The notes: a model not told the origin generated them from the letters alone. A stretch of 64,000 nucleotides of DNA from Vibrio ezurae NBRC 102218 (GCF_000467185.1 NZ_BATM01000008.1:62001-126000), one strand, 5' to 3'. Counted from the stretch's first letter, positions 1 to 10,476 are shown. Made by a program: numbers and translations.

Positions 1-69
1 AGAACACCAAGAGGGCGAATTGTAACAGATCGCGCTTATTTGCATTTTGGCTTCGATTTGAAAGATTAA
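1..69 (+). CDS. ruvB: RuvB C-terminal end (partial)
   Basis: The first 23 codons are open from base 1 and read into a TAA at 67-69. The encoded tail contains RTPRGRIVTDRAYLHFGF, which matches the conserved C-terminal winged-helix end of the Holliday-junction branch-migration ATPase RuvB. Only this tail is in the window, so the AAA+ motifs cannot be seen. ruvB directly upstream of cydAB is the usual arrangement in Vibrio, which supports the call. It is followed by an intrinsic terminator. Confidence 0.85.
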   Translation, partial: RTPRGRIVTDRAYLHFGFDLKD

Positions 70-78
70 TATTAAGTT

Positions 79-103
79 AAGGAGGTGTGACCTCCTTTTC
101 TTT
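79..103 (+). terminator. Intrinsic terminator after ruvB
   Basis: A perfect 8-bp stem (AAGGAGGT at 79-86, ACCTCCTT at 90-97) with a GTG loop runs into a T-rich tract. It lies just after the ruvB stop codon and separates the ruv operon from the cyd promoter region. Confidence 0.8.
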
Positions 104-613
104 ATCCAACCATTCTTTAATTACATATTTTAACATTGCTGGCAAAACCTCCCATCTACGTATAATAAAAACGCTTTTTCAATTCATTATTCTTGATTTA
201 TATCAAGGTAATTTTCTTAAATAAAGCCTTTGAAACCAACGGCCTAAACCTATACTATACCCACCGGATATATTAGAGGATGCTTAACAAATGTTTAATT
301 ATTAATTATCAGTGTATTAATAATTAACTCAGTTATTTAACATCTCTTGTGTGATTTTAACTTTGCGCTTTATGCTAACCCGACTAAATCGTTGTTTAGA
401 GGCTTGCTTAGATAAAATGACCTGATTAAAGCACTTAAAAACAACACTATTTATTGTTGATTAAGTGCACAGCAAGGATTGCGATTAGAAATGCCTTCTA
501 TCAATAATCATCGGTTGCTGTTTTAGGTTGTTTAATGAGTAACCATAAGCCGCTATTTAATGGGTTTAGTATTGGATTGAACCTGTGTCTTGGAAGACAC
601 CCAAGGAGTTCTT
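104..613 (+). promoter_or_regulatory. Long regulatory region upstream of cydA
   Basis: About 510 bases without a gene separate the ruvB terminator from cydA. The region is AT-rich and holds a perfect FNR-type site (listed separately) and several taattatta / gttatttaac tracts that could be ArcA sites, but these are too degenerate for me to define. Cytochrome bd operons are known to be controlled by ArcA and FNR in enterobacteria. I cannot pick a convincing -35/-10 pair by eye. Confidence 0.5.
193..206. promoter_or_regulatory. FNR-type binding site
   Basis: TTGATTTATATCAA is an exact match to the FNR consensus TTGAT-N4-ATCAA. It lies about 410 bases upstream of the cydA start, in the only intergenic region between ruvB and cydA, so control of cydABX in response to oxygen is the likely role. 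The distance to the transcription start is unknown. Confidence 0.7.
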
Positions 614-2203
614 ATGATAGATGTCGTTGATCTGTCGCGACTGCAATTCGCGTTGACAGCAATGTACCACTTCCTATTTGTGCCACTAACGTTAGGTCTA
701 GCCTTCCTACTTGCCATTATGGAATCCGTTTACGTGATGACAGGTAAGCAGATTTATAAGGATATGACTAAGTTTTGGGGTAAGTTATTCGGTATTAACT
801 TTGCCTTAGGCGTTGCGACCGGCCTTACCATGGAGTTCCAATTCGGAACGAACTGGGCATACTATTCTCACTATGTCGGTGACATTTTCGGTGCACCGCT
901 GGCCATTGAAGCCCTTGTCGCTTTCTTTTTAGAATCAACATTTGTTGGTTTATTCTTCTTTGGTTGGGAAAGACTATCAAAACGTCAACACCTGGTAGTG
1001 ACTTGGTTAGTGGCGTTAGGCTCTAACTTCTCAGCATTATGGATTCTGATTGCGAATGGCTGGATGCAACATCCAGTAGGCGCAGAATTTAACTTCGAAA
1101 CCATGCGTATGGAAATGGTGAGCTTTGCTGAGGTGGTCTTTAACCCAGTCGCTCAGGTTAAATTTGTACACACAGTCGCATCGGGTTACACCACAGGTGC
1201 AATGTTTGTCCTTGGTATCAGTTCTTACTACCTATTAAAAGGTCGTGACGTGGCGTTCGCTCGCCGTTCATTTGCGATTGCTGCTTCTTTTGGTATGGCC
1301 GCTATCCTTTCTGTCATCGTATTGGGTGATGAGTCAGGTTATGAGCTAGGTGATGTTCAGAAAGTGAAGCTCGCCGCTATCGAAGCCGAATGGCACACTG
1401 AGCCAGCACCGGCTGCGTTTACGGCATTTGGTATTCCAAATCAGGAGACCATGGAAACAGATTACGCACTGAAAATCCCTTACGTAATGGGTATCGTGGC
1501 AACACGTTCTATCGACAAGCAAGTGACGGGGTTACGTGATCTTCGCGAAGAGCACGTTGGTCGTATCCGTAACGGTATGTACGCCTATGAACTGCTTGAA
1601 AAACTGCGCTCAGGCGATCGCTCGGTGGAAAACAAAGCCGCATTTGATGAAGTTAAGCACGACCTCGGTTATGGCTTATTGCTGAAACGCTACACCGATA
1701 ACGTGGTCGATGCGACAGAAACGCAAATTCAAGCGGCAGCGGATGACTCTATCCCTACAGTTTGGCCTCTGTTCTGGTCGTTCCGTTTGATGGTGGGCTG
1801 TGGCTTTATCATGTTGTTTGTATTCGGTATGGCGTTCTTACAAACTTGTCGTCAAAAAATCGAACAAAAACCTTGGTTACTTAAAGCGGCACTTTGGAGC
1901 ATCCCACTACCTTGGATTGCTATCGAAGCCGGTTGGTTTGTCGCCGAGTTTGGACGTCAGCCATGGGCTGTGGGTGAAATCTTACCTGTGCATGTGGCCG
2001 CTTCGGCACTGACGGTCGGTCAATTATGGGCATCATTAGCGGCTATCTTAGCGCTGTACACTGTGTTCTTGATTGCCGAAGTGTATCTGATGGTGAAATT
2101 CTCTCGTAAGGGACCAAGTAGCTTGAAAACAGGTCGTTATCACTTTGAACAACAAGACAATGATGAAGCGAAAGCAAAAATCGACCGTCAAGTTGAAGCA
2201 TAA
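614..2203 (+). CDS. cydA: Cytochrome bd ubiquinol oxidase subunit I
   Basis: CydA carries the quinol site and the haem b558, b595 and d cofactors of the membrane cytochrome bd oxidase, which reduces oxygen to water at low oxygen tension. The 529-residue protein is nearly the E. coli length. It has the conserved start [20 protein letters not shown], with the haem ligand His19, and the late GRQPW motif. I chose the ATG at 614 because AAGGAG at 603-608 precedes it and it gives the family N-terminus; an upstream ATG at 590 would add eight non-conserved residues. cydB follows after 15 bases, so the two are co-transcribed. Confidence 0.95.
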   Translation: MIDVVDLSRLQFALTAMYHFLFVPLTLGLAFLLAIMESVYVMTGKQIYKDMTKFWGKLFGINFALGVATGLTMEFQFGTNWAYYSHYVGDIFGAPLAIEALVAFFLESTFVGLFFFGWERLSKRQHLVVTWLVALGSNFSALWILIANGWMQHPVGAEFNFETMRMEMVSFAEVVFNPVAQVKFVHTVASGYTTGAMFVLGISSYYLLKGRDVAFARRSFAIAASFGMAAILSVIVLGDESGYELGDVQKVKLAAIEAEWHTEPAPAAFTAFGIPNQETMETDYALKIPYVMGIVATRSIDKQVTGLRDLREEHVGRIRNGMYAYELLEKLRSGDRSVENKAAFDEVKHDLGYGLLLKRYTDNVVDATETQIQAAADDSIPTVWPLFWSFRLMVGCGFIMLFVFGMAFLQTCRQKIEQKPWLLKAALWSIPLPWIAIEAGWFVAEFGRQPWAVGEILPVHVAASALTVGQLWASLAAILALYTVFLIAEVYLMVKFSRKGPSSLKTGRYHFEQQDNDEAKAKIDRQVEA

Positions 2204-2218
2204 TAAGGGAGCGAAATT

Positions 2219-3355
2219 ATGTTTGAATATGAAGTTTTAAGATTTATATGGTGGTTGCTAGTTGGCATATTGTTTGTTGGCTTTGCAGTAACGGACGGAT
2301 TTGATCTGGGGGTAGGCGCTCTAGTGCCTATCATCGGTAAATCGGATAACGAACGTCGCGTAATGATCAACAGTATTGCCCCGCACTGGGATGGCAACCA
2401 AGTTTGGTTAGTGACCGCAGGTGGTGCACTTTTTGCGGCATGGCCTACCGTGTACGCAACGTCATTCTCTGGCTTTTACTTCGCGATGATTTTGACTTTG
2501 GCGGCATTGTGGCTTCGTCCACTGGGCTTGGATTATCGCTCAAAGATTGAAGATCCAAAATGGCGCAGTAGCTGGGATATTGCGATCTCAATCAGTGGTT
2601 TTGTTCCGCCAATTATCTTCGGTGTGGCATTTGGTAACCTATTCCAAGGTCTGCCATTTCAGCTAAACGAATTTATGATGTCTAGCTACCACGGTTCGTT
2701 CTTCGCTCTATTAAACCCATTTGCACTGCTGTGTGGTTTAGTGAGCCTATCCATGATTGTGCTACAAGGCGCAACTTGGCTACAAATGAAGACGACCAGC
2801 GAAGTGCATGCACGCTCTCGTAAAGTGGCTCAGCTAACAGGTATTACGACAGCATTGTTGTTCGTTATTGCAGGTTACTTCATTCATGGAATGGACGGCT
2901 ATGTCATTGCGAGCCAAATCGATCATAACGCAGCATCGAACCCGCTAAACAAAGAAGTGGTACTAGAAACCGGCGCTTGGTTGAACAACTTTGCACAATA
3001 CCCAGCGCTATGGGCAGCCCCTATTATTGGTGTGTTCATGCCGCTGTTAGCCGTGATTGCATCGCGCGTCGAAAAAGGCTTTTTAGCCTTCTTGTTCTCA
3101 AGTTTGGCGTGTGCAGGCATTATCTTTACCGCAGGTCTGTCTATGTTCCCATTCATCATGCCTTCGAGCTTGAATCCATCGCACAGCTTAACGATGTGGG
3201 ATTCAACTTCAAGTGAGCTGACATTGAATATTATGACAGCGGTAGCGTTTGTGATGGTTCCCGTTATCTTGGCGTACACCAGCTGGACGTATTACAAAAT
3301 GTTCGGTCGCATCGATGCGAAATTCATCGAAGAAAACAAGAATTCACTTTACTAA
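2219..3355 (+). CDS. cydB: Cytochrome bd ubiquinol oxidase subunit II
   Basis: The 378-residue polytopic membrane protein is subunit II of cytochrome bd oxidase and pairs with CydA. It has the family motifs FVGFAVTDGFDLG near the N-terminus and HWDGNQVWL around residue 57, and about eight hydrophobic segments. Its length matches E. coli CydB (379). The ATG follows the GGGAGCG ribosome-binding sequence, 15 bases after the cydA stop. cydX follows after 13 bases. Confidence 0.95.
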   Translation: MFEYEVLRFIWWLLVGILFVGFAVTDGFDLGVGALVPIIGKSDNERRVMINSIAPHWDGNQVWLVTAGGALFAAWPTVYATSFSGFYFAMILTLAALWLRPLGLDYRSKIEDPKWRSSWDIAISISGFVPPIIFGVAFGNLFQGLPFQLNEFMMSSYHGSFFALLNPFALLCGLVSLSMIVLQGATWLQMKTTSEVHARSRKVAQLTGITTALLFVIAGYFIHGMDGYVIASQIDHNAASNPLNKEVVLETGAWLNNFAQYPALWAAPIIGVFMPLLAVIASRVEKGFLAFLFSSLACAGIIFTAGLSMFPFIMPSSLNPSHSLTMWDSTSSELTLNIMTAVAFVMVPVILAYTSWTYYKMFGRIDAKFIEENKNSLY

Positions 3356-3368
3356 GAAGGGATAAAGT

Positions 3369-3479
3369 ATGTGGTATTTTGCTTGGATATTAGGTGTGCT
3401 GCTTGCGTGTGCTTTCGGCATCATCAATGCTCTATGGCTTGAGCACTCAGAAATGATGGACAAAGATAAGAAAGACTAA
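3369..3479 (+). CDS. cydX: Cytochrome bd small subunit CydX
   Basis: This 36-residue protein starts MWYFAWILGVLLACAFGII and is one transmembrane helix followed by a short charged tail (MMDKDKKD). CydX (YbgT) binds the CydAB core and stabilises the haems. The ATG at 3369 has AAGGGA just upstream, and the gene sits 13 bases after cydB with a strong terminator directly after it. The family is usually 30-40 residues, so this is full length. Confidence 0.92.
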   Translation: MWYFAWILGVLLACAFGIINALWLEHSEMMDKDKKD

Positions 3480-3500
3480 GTCTTTTAACCATTATTAAAT

Positions 3501-3536
3501 AAGGTCAGGGTTGGAACTCCAATCCTGACCTTTTTT
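3501..3536 (+). terminator. Terminator of the cydABX operon
   Basis: AAGGTCAGGGTTGGA pairs with TCCAATCCTGACCTT around a short loop and is followed by six T residues. It ends the cyd operon and shows that ybgC-tol is transcribed separately here. Confidence 0.88.
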
Positions 3537-3868
3537 GTATAATTTTATTACCAATCGCAATAAAGGTCCCTCGTAAGTTTCGAAGCCTGTATAATCGGGC
3601 GATTATTTGACTATGCTTAGCTGTCGCGTGCGAGCACTTTGACCGTTGCAAGTACGCAATACCTTCAGCAATGCTAATTTGAACAACTGGCAAAATTGAA
3701 CTTTTTCTCGTTAAAAGACTCTGATTTGGTTAAAGAATAGGGCTAGACCAGTCAATTTTTAGTCACTTAGGCAATGAAATTGCTGCCTGCATCAAAAAAA
3801 GCGTGTTGCATAAAAAATAAAGCGATACATTGTGTATATTACAGGCGAGAAAATCAGGGACCTAGGAT
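3537..3868 (+). promoter_or_regulatory. Intergenic region before ybgC-tol
   Basis: About 330 bases with no convincing gene. In many gammaproteobacteria ybgE lies between cydX and ybgC; I find no hydrophobic YbgE-like frame here. At 3548-3560 there is a single TTACCAATCGCAA copy of a motif that recurs as palindromes elsewhere in the window. The stretch around 3800-3845 (ttgcat ... tatatt) is AT-rich and probably holds the tol operon promoter, but the spacing of the best boxes is not canonical. Confidence 0.4.
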
Positions 3869-4279
3869 ATGCCAAAAGCCGAAACGACACTATTTCGCTG
3901 GCCAATACGAATTTACTACGAAGATACTGATGCGGGTGGGATTGTATACCACTCGAATTATCTGAAGTTTTTTGAGCGTGCCCGCACTGAAATGTTAAGA
4001 GCCATTGGTGTTTCGCAAGAGGTACTGTTACAAGAGAAATTAGGGTTTGTGGTACGTCATATGGACATCGATTTTTTGCAAGGCGCAAAACTCGACCAAG
4101 AGCTGACAGTACTCACACATATTTCTCAAATTAAGCGAGCTTCTCTCGATTTTTGTCAAGAGATAGTCAATCTAGAAGGCAGAGTATTGTGCAAAGCTAC
4201 GGTTAAGGTAGCATGTATCAATACCGCTAAAATGAGGCCTCAGGCCATACCCAGTTTTATGATCACGGAGTTATCTTAA
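3869..4279 (+). CDS. ybgC: YbgC acyl-CoA thioesterase (hotdog fold)
   Basis: This is a 136-residue 4-hydroxybenzoyl-CoA-type thioesterase of the hotdog fold, cytoplasmic and associated with the Tol-Pal system. The signature [16 protein letters not shown] near residue 14 includes the catalytic Asp, and FFERARTE follows. E. coli YbgC hydrolyses short- and medium-chain acyl-CoA and interacts with the phospholipid synthesis machinery. It heads the tol operon; the tolQ start lies one base after its stop. Confidence 0.92.
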   Translation: MPKAETTLFRWPIRIYYEDTDAGGIVYHSNYLKFFERARTEMLRAIGVSQEVLLQEKLGFVVRHMDIDFLQGAKLDQELTVLTHISQIKRASLDFCQEIVNLEGRVLCKATVKVACINTAKMRPQAIPSFMITELS

Positions 4280-4280
4280 A

Positions 4281-4964
4281 GTGTCCGCAGAAATCAATTT
4301 TATTGATCTTATTCTAGAAGCCAGCCTATTAGTGCAGTTGGTGATGCTCACCTTAGTGGGTATGTCGATAGCCTCTTGGGCAATGATCATCAGCCGTAGC
4401 AAGGTTATCTCTGCCGCTTATGCTCATACCGAGCGTTTTGAAGATAAATTTTGGTCTGGTAAAGACCTTGGCAAGCTGTATCACGAAGTGAAAGCTCGCA
4501 AAGGTAGCTTATCTGGCATTGAAGAGATTTTTTACTCAGGCTTTACTGAGTTTGCGCGTTTACGTCGCACAAATGCTAACTCTCCTGACTTTATTATGGA
4601 AGGCACAGGTCGAGCAATGCGCGTCTCTGTTGCAAGAGAAGTCGACAACCTAGAAACAAACTTACCATTTTTAGCTACCGTCGGCTCTATTAGCCCATAC
4701 ATTGGTTTGTTCGGTACGGTATGGGGCATTATGCATGCCTTTATTGCTCTAGGGCAGGTTAAACAAGCGACGCTGGCTATGGTAGCGCCGGGTATCGCAG
4801 AAGCATTGATTGCCACTGCGATGGGCCTATTTGCGGCGATTCCAGCGGTTATGTTCTACAACCGTTTGAGCAATCGTGTCGGTAAGCTTGAGCATTCTTA
4901 CGCCACCTTCTCCGAAGAGTTTCATGCTATTTTGCACCGTCAAGCAATGAGCGAAAAGGACTAG
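4281..4964 (+). CDS. tolQ: Tol-Pal system proton channel subunit TolQ
   Basis: TolQ (227 residues) is a three-helix inner-membrane protein of the MotA/TolQ/ExbB family. With TolR it uses the proton motive force to drive TolA. The helices are near residues 15-38, 130-155 and 165-195, with the conserved [21 protein letters not shown] block and [18 protein letters not shown]. The start is GTG, one base after the ybgC stop, giving [20 protein letters not shown], the family N-terminus. Confidence 0.95.
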   Translation: MSAEINFIDLILEASLLVQLVMLTLVGMSIASWAMIISRSKVISAAYAHTERFEDKFWSGKDLGKLYHEVKARKGSLSGIEEIFYSGFTEFARLRRTNANSPDFIMEGTGRAMRVSVAREVDNLETNLPFLATVGSISPYIGLFGTVWGIMHAFIALGQVKQATLAMVAPGIAEALIATAMGLFAAIPAVMFYNRLSNRVGKLEHSYATFSEEFHAILHRQAMSEKD

Positions 4965-4967
4965 TCA

Positions 4968-5411
4968 ATGGCGGGTTATCAACCTAAAAAGCGTAAGCTG
5001 ACCGCTGAAATCAACGTTGTACCTTACATCGATGTGATGTTGGTATTGCTGATTATTTTTATGGTGACTTCTCCTTTTGTCACCCAAGGTGTGGATGTGG
5101 ATCTGCCTAAGACTCACAGCGCAACACCCGCTTCAGAGCTTGCAGGCGATACTGAGGCGAGTTTTATCATTATCGAGATTAATTCCAAAGGCGAACTGGG
5201 TTTAAGTGTTAACGACCAAGAGATGCAAAGAGGAATGAGTCTGCAAGATATTGTGGTGCGAGTAAAAGCAGAAAGAGCCATTTCACCGAATTCACCGGTT
5301 GCGGTAGGTGGTGATGCGGCAACTCCATACTCAGACGTGGTTCTAGTTCTCGATGAATTAAGCCAAGCAGGTATCGCGAAAGTTGGCCTGTTAACGGATA
5401 TCAAGGAATAG
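4968..5411 (+). CDS. tolR: Tol-Pal system proton channel subunit TolR
   Basis: TolR (147 residues) is an ExbD/TolR protein with a short cytoplasmic tail, one membrane helix and a periplasmic domain. The motif EINVVPYIDVMLVLLIIFMV contains the conserved proton-coupling Asp in the helix. It follows tolQ by three bases and precedes tolA. Length is typical (E. coli 142). Confidence 0.95.
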   Translation: MAGYQPKKRKLTAEINVVPYIDVMLVLLIIFMVTSPFVTQGVDVDLPKTHSATPASELAGDTEASFIIIEINSKGELGLSVNDQEMQRGMSLQDIVVRVKAERAISPNSPVAVGGDAATPYSDVVLVLDELSQAGIAKVGLLTDIKE

Positions 5412-5424
5412 AATCCAGTAGCCG

Positions 5425-6459
5425 ATGAAACAAGATAAAAAGTTCATGAAATCACTAGCCATATCACTAGCAGTTCACTTATTGCTAGTGATTGCTTTGA
5501 TTTGGGGCACAAAATTCAATATGTCAAAGCCTGAGCCAAAACCGAATATGGTTGAGGCTGTGGTGATTGATCCCAACGTCATTCACCAACAAGCTCGACA
5601 GATTCGTCAGCAACGAGAGGCGGCGGCAAAAGCTGAGCAGGAGCGTATTCGCAAGTTACGTCAACATACTGAACAGCTGGAAAAAAATCGTAAAGCGGAA
5701 GAGAAGCGTATTCGTCGCTTAGCGGAACAAAAAGCGCAAGCGGAAAAGAAGGCCCGTGAAGCGGAAAAACAGCGCCAGTTGAAAGAACGTCAGCGTAAAG
5801 AAGAAGAGAAGCGCGCGAGCGCGGCAAAAGCGGAACGCTTAAAGAAAGAACAAGCGGCCAAAAAAGCCGAAGCAGAACGTGCGGCTAAAGTAAAAGCTGC
5901 CGCAGAGGCGAAGAAAAAAGCGGCAAAGGCCGAAGCCGATAGGTTAGCGAAAGAGAAAGCCGCTAAGGCTGCGGCTGAAAAAGCGCGTCAAGCCGAGCAG
6001 AAAAAACTCGCTGAGCAGAAGGCAGCTAAAGAAGCCGCTGAAAAAGCGAAGCGAGAGAAAGCGCACCTAGCGCAGCTAGAGAAAGAGCGTAAAGAGAAAG
6101 AAGCTGCTCTTAATGATATTTTCTCAGGGCTTGAAGCGGAAGCGGCCAGTAACTCTAGTGCTCGCAACCGCGCCATCACCGATGAAGTGTCACGCATGGG
6201 TGAAGTGTATAAACAGATGATTCAAAGAGAGTTGTTGTTAGATGACTCGTTTAAAGGTAAAGAATGTAAGGTCAATCTGCGCTTAATTCAAGCAGGCTCT
6301 ACCTTTATGGTGAGTGACCTTAGAACGCTTTCTGGTGACTCAAGTTTATGCCGTGCGGCAAAAACAGCGGTCTCAAAAGTGGCGAGTTTCCCACTACCAA
6401 AAGACAAAGCGGCGATAGAAAAATTGAAAAATATTAACTTAACCGTTGCACCTGAATAA
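5425..6459 (+). CDS. tolA: Cell envelope integrity protein TolA
   Basis: TolA (344 residues) spans the periplasm and links the TolQR motor to Pal and TolB. It has an N-terminal membrane helix (about residues 9-27), a very long Ala/Lys/Glu/Arg-rich helical domain (about residues 55-230) made of irregular KAEAERAAK-like repeats, and a C-terminal globular domain with paired cysteines (KGECKVNL and SSLCRAAK). This architecture is diagnostic. Its 3' end precedes tolB by ten bases. Confidence 0.94.
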   Translation: MKQDKKFMKSLAISLAVHLLLVIALIWGTKFNMSKPEPKPNMVEAVVIDPNVIHQQARQIRQQREAAAKAEQERIRKLRQHTEQLEKNRKAEEKRIRRLAEQKAQAEKKAREAEKQRQLKERQRKEEEKRASAAKAERLKKEQAAKKAEAERAAKVKAAAEAKKKAAKAEADRLAKEKAAKAAAEKARQAEQKKLAEQKAAKEAAEKAKREKAHLAQLEKERKEKEAALNDIFSGLEAEAASNSSARNRAITDEVSRMGEVYKQMIQRELLLDDSFKGKECKVNLRLIQAGSTFMVSDLRTLSGDSSLCRAAKTAVSKVASFPLPKDKAAIEKLKNINLTVAPE

Positions 6460-6469
6460 GGAAACCCCG

Positions 6470-7819
6470 GTGATTAAACGATTATTTGTAAGTCTACTGA
6501 TGATGTGCAGTTTGGGCGTATCTGTTGCCCATGCTTCACTAGAACTTGTTATTACTGAAGGCGTAAACTCAGCTCGCCCCATCGGCATTGTGCCATTTAA
6601 ATGGGCTGGGCCGGGAAAACTGCCGCACGATGTATCAGCGGTGATCGCCTCTGATTTACAGCGCAGTGGTAAATTTAGCCCAATTCCGACCAATCAAATG
6701 CCTCAAACACCTTATCAAGATAAGGATGTGGATTATTCGGCGTGGACTGCCATGGGTGTTGACGCTCTATTAACGGGCACCATTACCGATGCAGGCGACG
6801 GTAAATACCGCGTGCAATATAAACTGATTGACGTGGTACGCGGCGCCTTGACCAATGGTCAGTCTAAATCACTGCAAAACGGTAAGTTGGTGCTGTCTAA
6901 AGATCACATTCTATTCAACAAACAAGCGACCGTACCAGGCCCTCGTTTACGTGAATACGCACACAGAATTTCAGATTTAGTGTACGAGCAATTAACGGGT
7001 GATCGCGGCGCATTTTTAACGCGCATAGCGTATGTGGTCGTGAACGACAAAGACAGCTATCCATACCAACTGAGAATTGCCGATTACGATGGCTACAATG
7101 AACGTTTGGTACTGCGCTCTAAACAACCGCTAATGTCACCATCATGGTCACCTGATGGCAGACAATTGGCTTATGTCAGTTTTCAAAGCGGCCACTCAGA
7201 AATTTACTTGATGAATATCTATACTGGTAAAAGAGAGAAGCTAACGTCATTCCCTCGTCACAATGGTGCGCCAGTATTCTCTCCTGATGGTAAGTCTTTG
7301 GCTTTGACACTGTCTAAGACTGGCAGTTTACAAGTGTATACAATGGACTTAGCGACTAAGAAGCTAAAACAAATTACTCGTGGTCGCGCAAATAATACCG
7401 AACCATTTTGGAACCCAGATGGTAAATCGCTAATATTCACTTCTGATAGGGGTGGTAAGCCTCAGATTTATCAAGTAAATTTGGCAAGTGGTGCAAGTAA
7501 GAGGTTGACTTGGCAAGGTAGCCAAAACTTGGGTGGTCAAATTACCCCAGACGGACGTTTCATGATTATGGTGAATCAATCCCGTTCAGGATTTAATTTG
7601 GCAAAACAAGATTTGGAGACTGGAGCGGTTCAAGTGTTAACAAAAACACTACTAGACGAGTCTCCTAGCATAGCTCCAAACGGCGGAATGGTGATATACA
7701 GTTCGATGTATAACAAAAATAATGTACTATCGATGGTTTCGATTGATGGACGTTTTAAAGCCAGACTACCAGCAACCAATGGGCGTGTAAGAGCACCCGC
7801 CTGGTCACCGTTTTTGTAA
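6470..7819 (+). CDS. tolB: Tol-Pal system beta-propeller protein TolB
   Basis: TolB is a periplasmic protein that binds Pal and TolA. The product is 449 residues with a signal peptide (cleavage near VAHA-S), an N-terminal alpha/beta domain and a six-bladed propeller made of PD40 repeats ([43 protein letters not shown]). I chose the GTG at 6470, preceded by AAGGAAA at 6458-6464, because it gives the family N-terminus [10 protein letters not shown]; an ATG at 6446 inside tolA would add eight residues. Confidence 0.94.
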   Translation: MIKRLFVSLLMMCSLGVSVAHASLELVITEGVNSARPIGIVPFKWAGPGKLPHDVSAVIASDLQRSGKFSPIPTNQMPQTPYQDKDVDYSAWTAMGVDALLTGTITDAGDGKYRVQYKLIDVVRGALTNGQSKSLQNGKLVLSKDHILFNKQATVPGPRLREYAHRISDLVYEQLTGDRGAFLTRIAYVVVNDKDSYPYQLRIADYDGYNERLVLRSKQPLMSPSWSPDGRQLAYVSFQSGHSEIYLMNIYTGKREKLTSFPRHNGAPVFSPDGKSLALTLSKTGSLQVYTMDLATKKLKQITRGRANNTEPFWNPDGKSLIFTSDRGGKPQIYQVNLASGASKRLTWQGSQNLGGQITPDGRFMIMVNQSRSGFNLAKQDLETGAVQVLTKTLLDESPSIAPNGGMVIYSSMYNKNNVLSMVSIDGRFKARLPATNGRVRAPAWSPFL

Positions 7820-7866
7820 CCGTTTTCTTAACAACGTTACTTTTTATACAATAAGGAAAATTTAGA

Positions 7867-8421
7867 ATGCAACTTAATAAAGTTTTGAAAGGACTGCTAA
7901 TCGCACTTCCTGTACTGGCTGTTACAGCTTGTAGTTCATCTGACGATGCGACTGATGCATCAGATGCACAACAAACAACAAATCAAGAAACTCAACAAGC
8001 TACGCCAGCAGAAACGACTGATACTACAGTAGTATCTCCAATGACTGACGAGCAAAAACTGGCTGAAGAGCGTGAAGTTGCTGAAAAAGCACTACGTGAA
8101 AACACTACGCTTTACTTCGCATACGATAACTCTGCAATCAGCTCTGAGTACGAAGAAATGCTTTCAGCTCACGCTAAATTCCTAAGCGAAAACCCAGATG
8201 TTAAAGTATCTATCGAAGGTCACGCTGATGAGCGCGGTACTCCTGAGTACAACATCGCACTAGGCGAGCGTCGTGCTAACGCAGTTTCTAACTACCTACA
8301 AGCTTCTGGCGTTCAAGCTGACCAAATCTCTATCGTAAGCTACGGTGAAGAGAAGCCACTAAAACTAGGTCAAACTGAAGAAGCGTACGCGAAAAACCGT
8401 CGTGCGGTTCTAGTTTACTAA
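7867..8421 (+). CDS. pal: Peptidoglycan-associated lipoprotein Pal
   Basis: Pal (184 residues) is an outer-membrane lipoprotein that binds peptidoglycan through an OmpA-like domain. There is a lipobox (LAVTAC, Cys near residue 22), a low-complexity Thr/Gln/Asp linker, and an OmpA_C domain with [20 protein letters not shown] near residue 118. It is 47 bases after tolB, with AATAAGGAAAA as ribosome-binding sequence. Confidence 0.96.
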   Translation: MQLNKVLKGLLIALPVLAVTACSSSDDATDASDAQQTTNQETQQATPAETTDTTVVSPMTDEQKLAEEREVAEKALRENTTLYFAYDNSAISSEYEEMLSAHAKFLSENPDVKVSIEGHADERGTPEYNIALGERRANAVSNYLQASGVQADQISIVSYGEEKPLKLGQTEEAYAKNRRAVLVY

Positions 8422-8439
8422 TCTTAGGAAGACGTAAAC

Positions 8440-9222
8440 ATGATCAGTAACTATAAGCGAGCAGTTGCGCTTACGTTACTAGCAAGTGCGGCGAGTGTTT
8501 CATTCGCCGCACCAGCTCCCGTTTCTGATCTCAACTCTAGCAGTGTCTCGACGTCAAAATCTTCCACTGCCTCTAAAGAAAATGAGACACAACGTCTGGA
8601 GCGTTTGCTTAGAAACAGCAACCGAGTTCAAGCTAATTTACAACAACAAGTCGACGAATTATCGATGGACTTGAGTGAATTACACGGTCAACTTGAAAAA
8701 AGCGCGCACGAAAGAGAGCAACTTGTCGAAAGACAAAAAGAATTGTTTATCGAGCTGGACCGTATGCGTACAGAGCTAGCCGATATTAAAAAGGCGCCCG
8801 CGGCTCAGCCTGCACAAGCCACACCTGAAGGTCAGTATTCATCTAACCAAGGTGAGCAACAGGCGTATCAAAGTGCTGTCGATCTTATCTTAAAAAATAA
8901 AGATTATGATGCGGCCACCGTTGCCTTAGAGCAATTCCAAAAAGACTTTCCAGAATCTGTGTATTCGGCCAATGCAAGCTACTGGCTAGGACAGCTCTAT
9001 TTCTCGAAAAAGAACGACGTAGAGTCAGCTAAGGCATTTGCTTCGGTTGTTTCACACGAGAAATCGAACAAGCGTGCAGACGCACTGGTTAAGCTTGGTG
9101 ACATTGCGGTGCGCAATAACAGCGCTGCTGCGGCCAAAAAATACTACCAGCAAGCCATTGATGAGTATCCAAATACCGGCTCAGCCAATTCAGCGAAGCA
9201 GAAATTGTCGAAACTGAAATAA
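8440..9222 (+). CDS. cpoB: Cell division coordinator CpoB (YbgF)
   Basis: CpoB coordinates outer-membrane constriction with septal peptidoglycan synthesis through PBP1B and TolA. The 260-residue protein has a signal peptide (ending SFAA-P), a coiled-coil trimerisation segment (about residues 48-110) and C-terminal TPR repeats (YQSAVDLILKNKDYDAA; YWLGQLYFSKKN; KYYQQAIDEYPNTGSA). It is the last gene of the tol-pal operon and is followed by an intrinsic terminator. Confidence 0.94.
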   Translation: MISNYKRAVALTLLASAASVSFAAPAPVSDLNSSSVSTSKSSTASKENETQRLERLLRNSNRVQANLQQQVDELSMDLSELHGQLEKSAHEREQLVERQKELFIELDRMRTELADIKKAPAAQPAQATPEGQYSSNQGEQQAYQSAVDLILKNKDYDAATVALEQFQKDFPESVYSANASYWLGQLYFSKKNDVESAKAFASVVSHEKSNKRADALVKLGDIAVRNNSAAAAKKYYQQAIDEYPNTGSANSAKQKLSKLK

Positions 9223-9237
9223 TCATAGGCTTAATCA

Positions 9238-9266
9238 AAGCTCAACGTCTTAGTTGAGCTTTTTTG
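9238..9266 (+). terminator. Terminator of the tol-pal operon
   Basis: AGCTCAAC (9239-9246) pairs with GTTGAGCT (9253-9260) around a six-base loop, followed by a run of T. It lies 16 bases after the cpoB stop. Confidence 0.88.
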
Positions 9267-9333
9267 CTTTTGGCAACCAGCGTCAAAGCAGTGTACAATG
9301 CTCTAAGTTAAAGGAAGTTGCCCGAGCATTGCA

Positions 9334-10395
9334 ATGAGCCAAATATTAGAAACAGCACCAACAATATACCCATTCCCTCCGAAACCTGTTCCATTGAGCA
9401 ATGATCAAAAACAGGCGTACAAGGAGAGCATCAAAACCCTTCTTAAACAAAAAGATGCGGTATTGATTGCCCATTATTACACCGATCCAGAGATCCAAGC
9501 TCTAGCAGAAGAAACCGGCGGTTTTGTCGGCGATTCTCTAGAAATGGCAAAGTTTGGTAATCGTCATTCTGCAAAAACTTTGATTATTGCAGGTGTGCGC
9601 TTCATGGGGGAGTCAGCTAAGATCCTAACCCCAGAAAAGACCATTCTAATGCCAACACTTGAAGCCGAGTGTTCGCTCGATCTAGGGTGTCCGGAAGAAG
9701 AGTTTAGTCAATTTTGCGATCAGCACCCAGATCATACGGTAGTGGTTTACGCTAATACCTCTGCGGCCGTGAAGGCCCGCGCTGATTGGGTTGTCACGTC
9801 CAGCATCGCCCTTGAAATCGTCGAGCACCTAGACGCAGAAGGTACGCCTATTATTTGGGGACCAGACCGTCATTTAGGTTCATACATTGCCAATCAAACC
9901 GGCGCTGAAATGCTGCTGTGGAATGGTGAATGTGTGGTTCACGATGAGTTTTCTGCGAAAGCACTAAAAGACATGAAAGCGGTGTACTCTGATGCGGCTA
10001 TCTTAGTTCACCCTGAGTCACCAGCCAGTGTCGTCGCGCTTGCCGATGCCGTAGGCTCAACCAGCCAGCTGATTAAAGCTGCGAAAGAGCTTCCGCAAAA
10101 GCAATTGATTGTTGCCACTGATAAAGGCATTTTCTTCAAAATGCAGCAACTGGTGCCAGAGAAAGAGCTGATTGAGGCACCCACCGCAGGCGCAGGCGCA
10201 ACCTGTCGTAGCTGTGCGCATTGTCCTTGGATGGCAATGAACGGCCTTAAAGCCATTGAATCCGCACTGAAAAGTGGCGGGGCAGAGCACGAAATCTTTG
10301 TGGATGAAAACGTACGCGTTAAATCACTGATTCCGCTAAATCGTATGTTAGATTTTGCCGAGCAGCTGAACATTAAAGTGAAAGGTAACGCTTAA
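9334..10395 (+). CDS. nadA: Quinolinate synthase NadA
   Basis: NadA condenses iminoaspartate with dihydroxyacetone phosphate to make quinolinate in de novo NAD synthesis, using a [4Fe-4S] cluster. The 353-residue protein shows the family blocks [31 protein letters not shown] and [12 protein letters not shown]; the Cys of SLDLGCP or ECS and those of the last block are the cluster ligand candidates. AAGGAAG precedes the ATG. It is flanked by terminators and so is probably a single-gene unit. Confidence 0.95.
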   Translation: MSQILETAPTIYPFPPKPVPLSNDQKQAYKESIKTLLKQKDAVLIAHYYTDPEIQALAEETGGFVGDSLEMAKFGNRHSAKTLIIAGVRFMGESAKILTPEKTILMPTLEAECSLDLGCPEEEFSQFCDQHPDHTVVVYANTSAAVKARADWVVTSSIALEIVEHLDAEGTPIIWGPDRHLGSYIANQTGAEMLLWNGECVVHDEFSAKALKDMKAVYSDAAILVHPESPASVVALADAVGSTSQLIKAAKELPQKQLIVATDKGIFFKMQQLVPEKELIEAPTAGAGATCRSCAHCPWMAMNGLKAIESALKSGGAEHEIFVDENVRVKSLIPLNRMLDFAEQLNIKVKGNA

Positions 10396-10423
10396 GCCAT
10401 CTTGAGCGTTTATCGACAGCAAA

Positions 10424-10458
10424 TAAAAACCTCGACGCACAGCGCCGAGGTTTTTTAT
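10424..10458. terminator. Bidirectional terminator between nadA and the UPF0149 gene
   Basis: AAAAACCTCG and CGAGGTTTTTT flank an inner CGC/GCG stem. The A tract on one side and the T tract on the other let it work in both directions, which fits the convergent nadA (+) and UPF0149 gene (-). Confidence 0.85.
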
Positions 10459-10476
10459 TTATATAGTGTTTAAAGA

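Noticed and set aside
3505-3693. Minus-strand 62-codon frame between cydX and ybgC
   Set aside because: It begins inside the intergenic region, overlaps the cyd terminator, has no known domain and no ribosome-binding site.
5630-6100. Apparent sequence repeats
   Set aside because: These are the Ala/Lys/Glu-rich helical repeats of TolA, not a satellite or CRISPR.
1800-6197. Several 60-120 codon frames antisense or out of frame within cyd and tol genes
   Set aside because: They overlap clearly conserved genes in other frames; the long antisense frames in tolA follow from its repetitive Ala/Lys codons.
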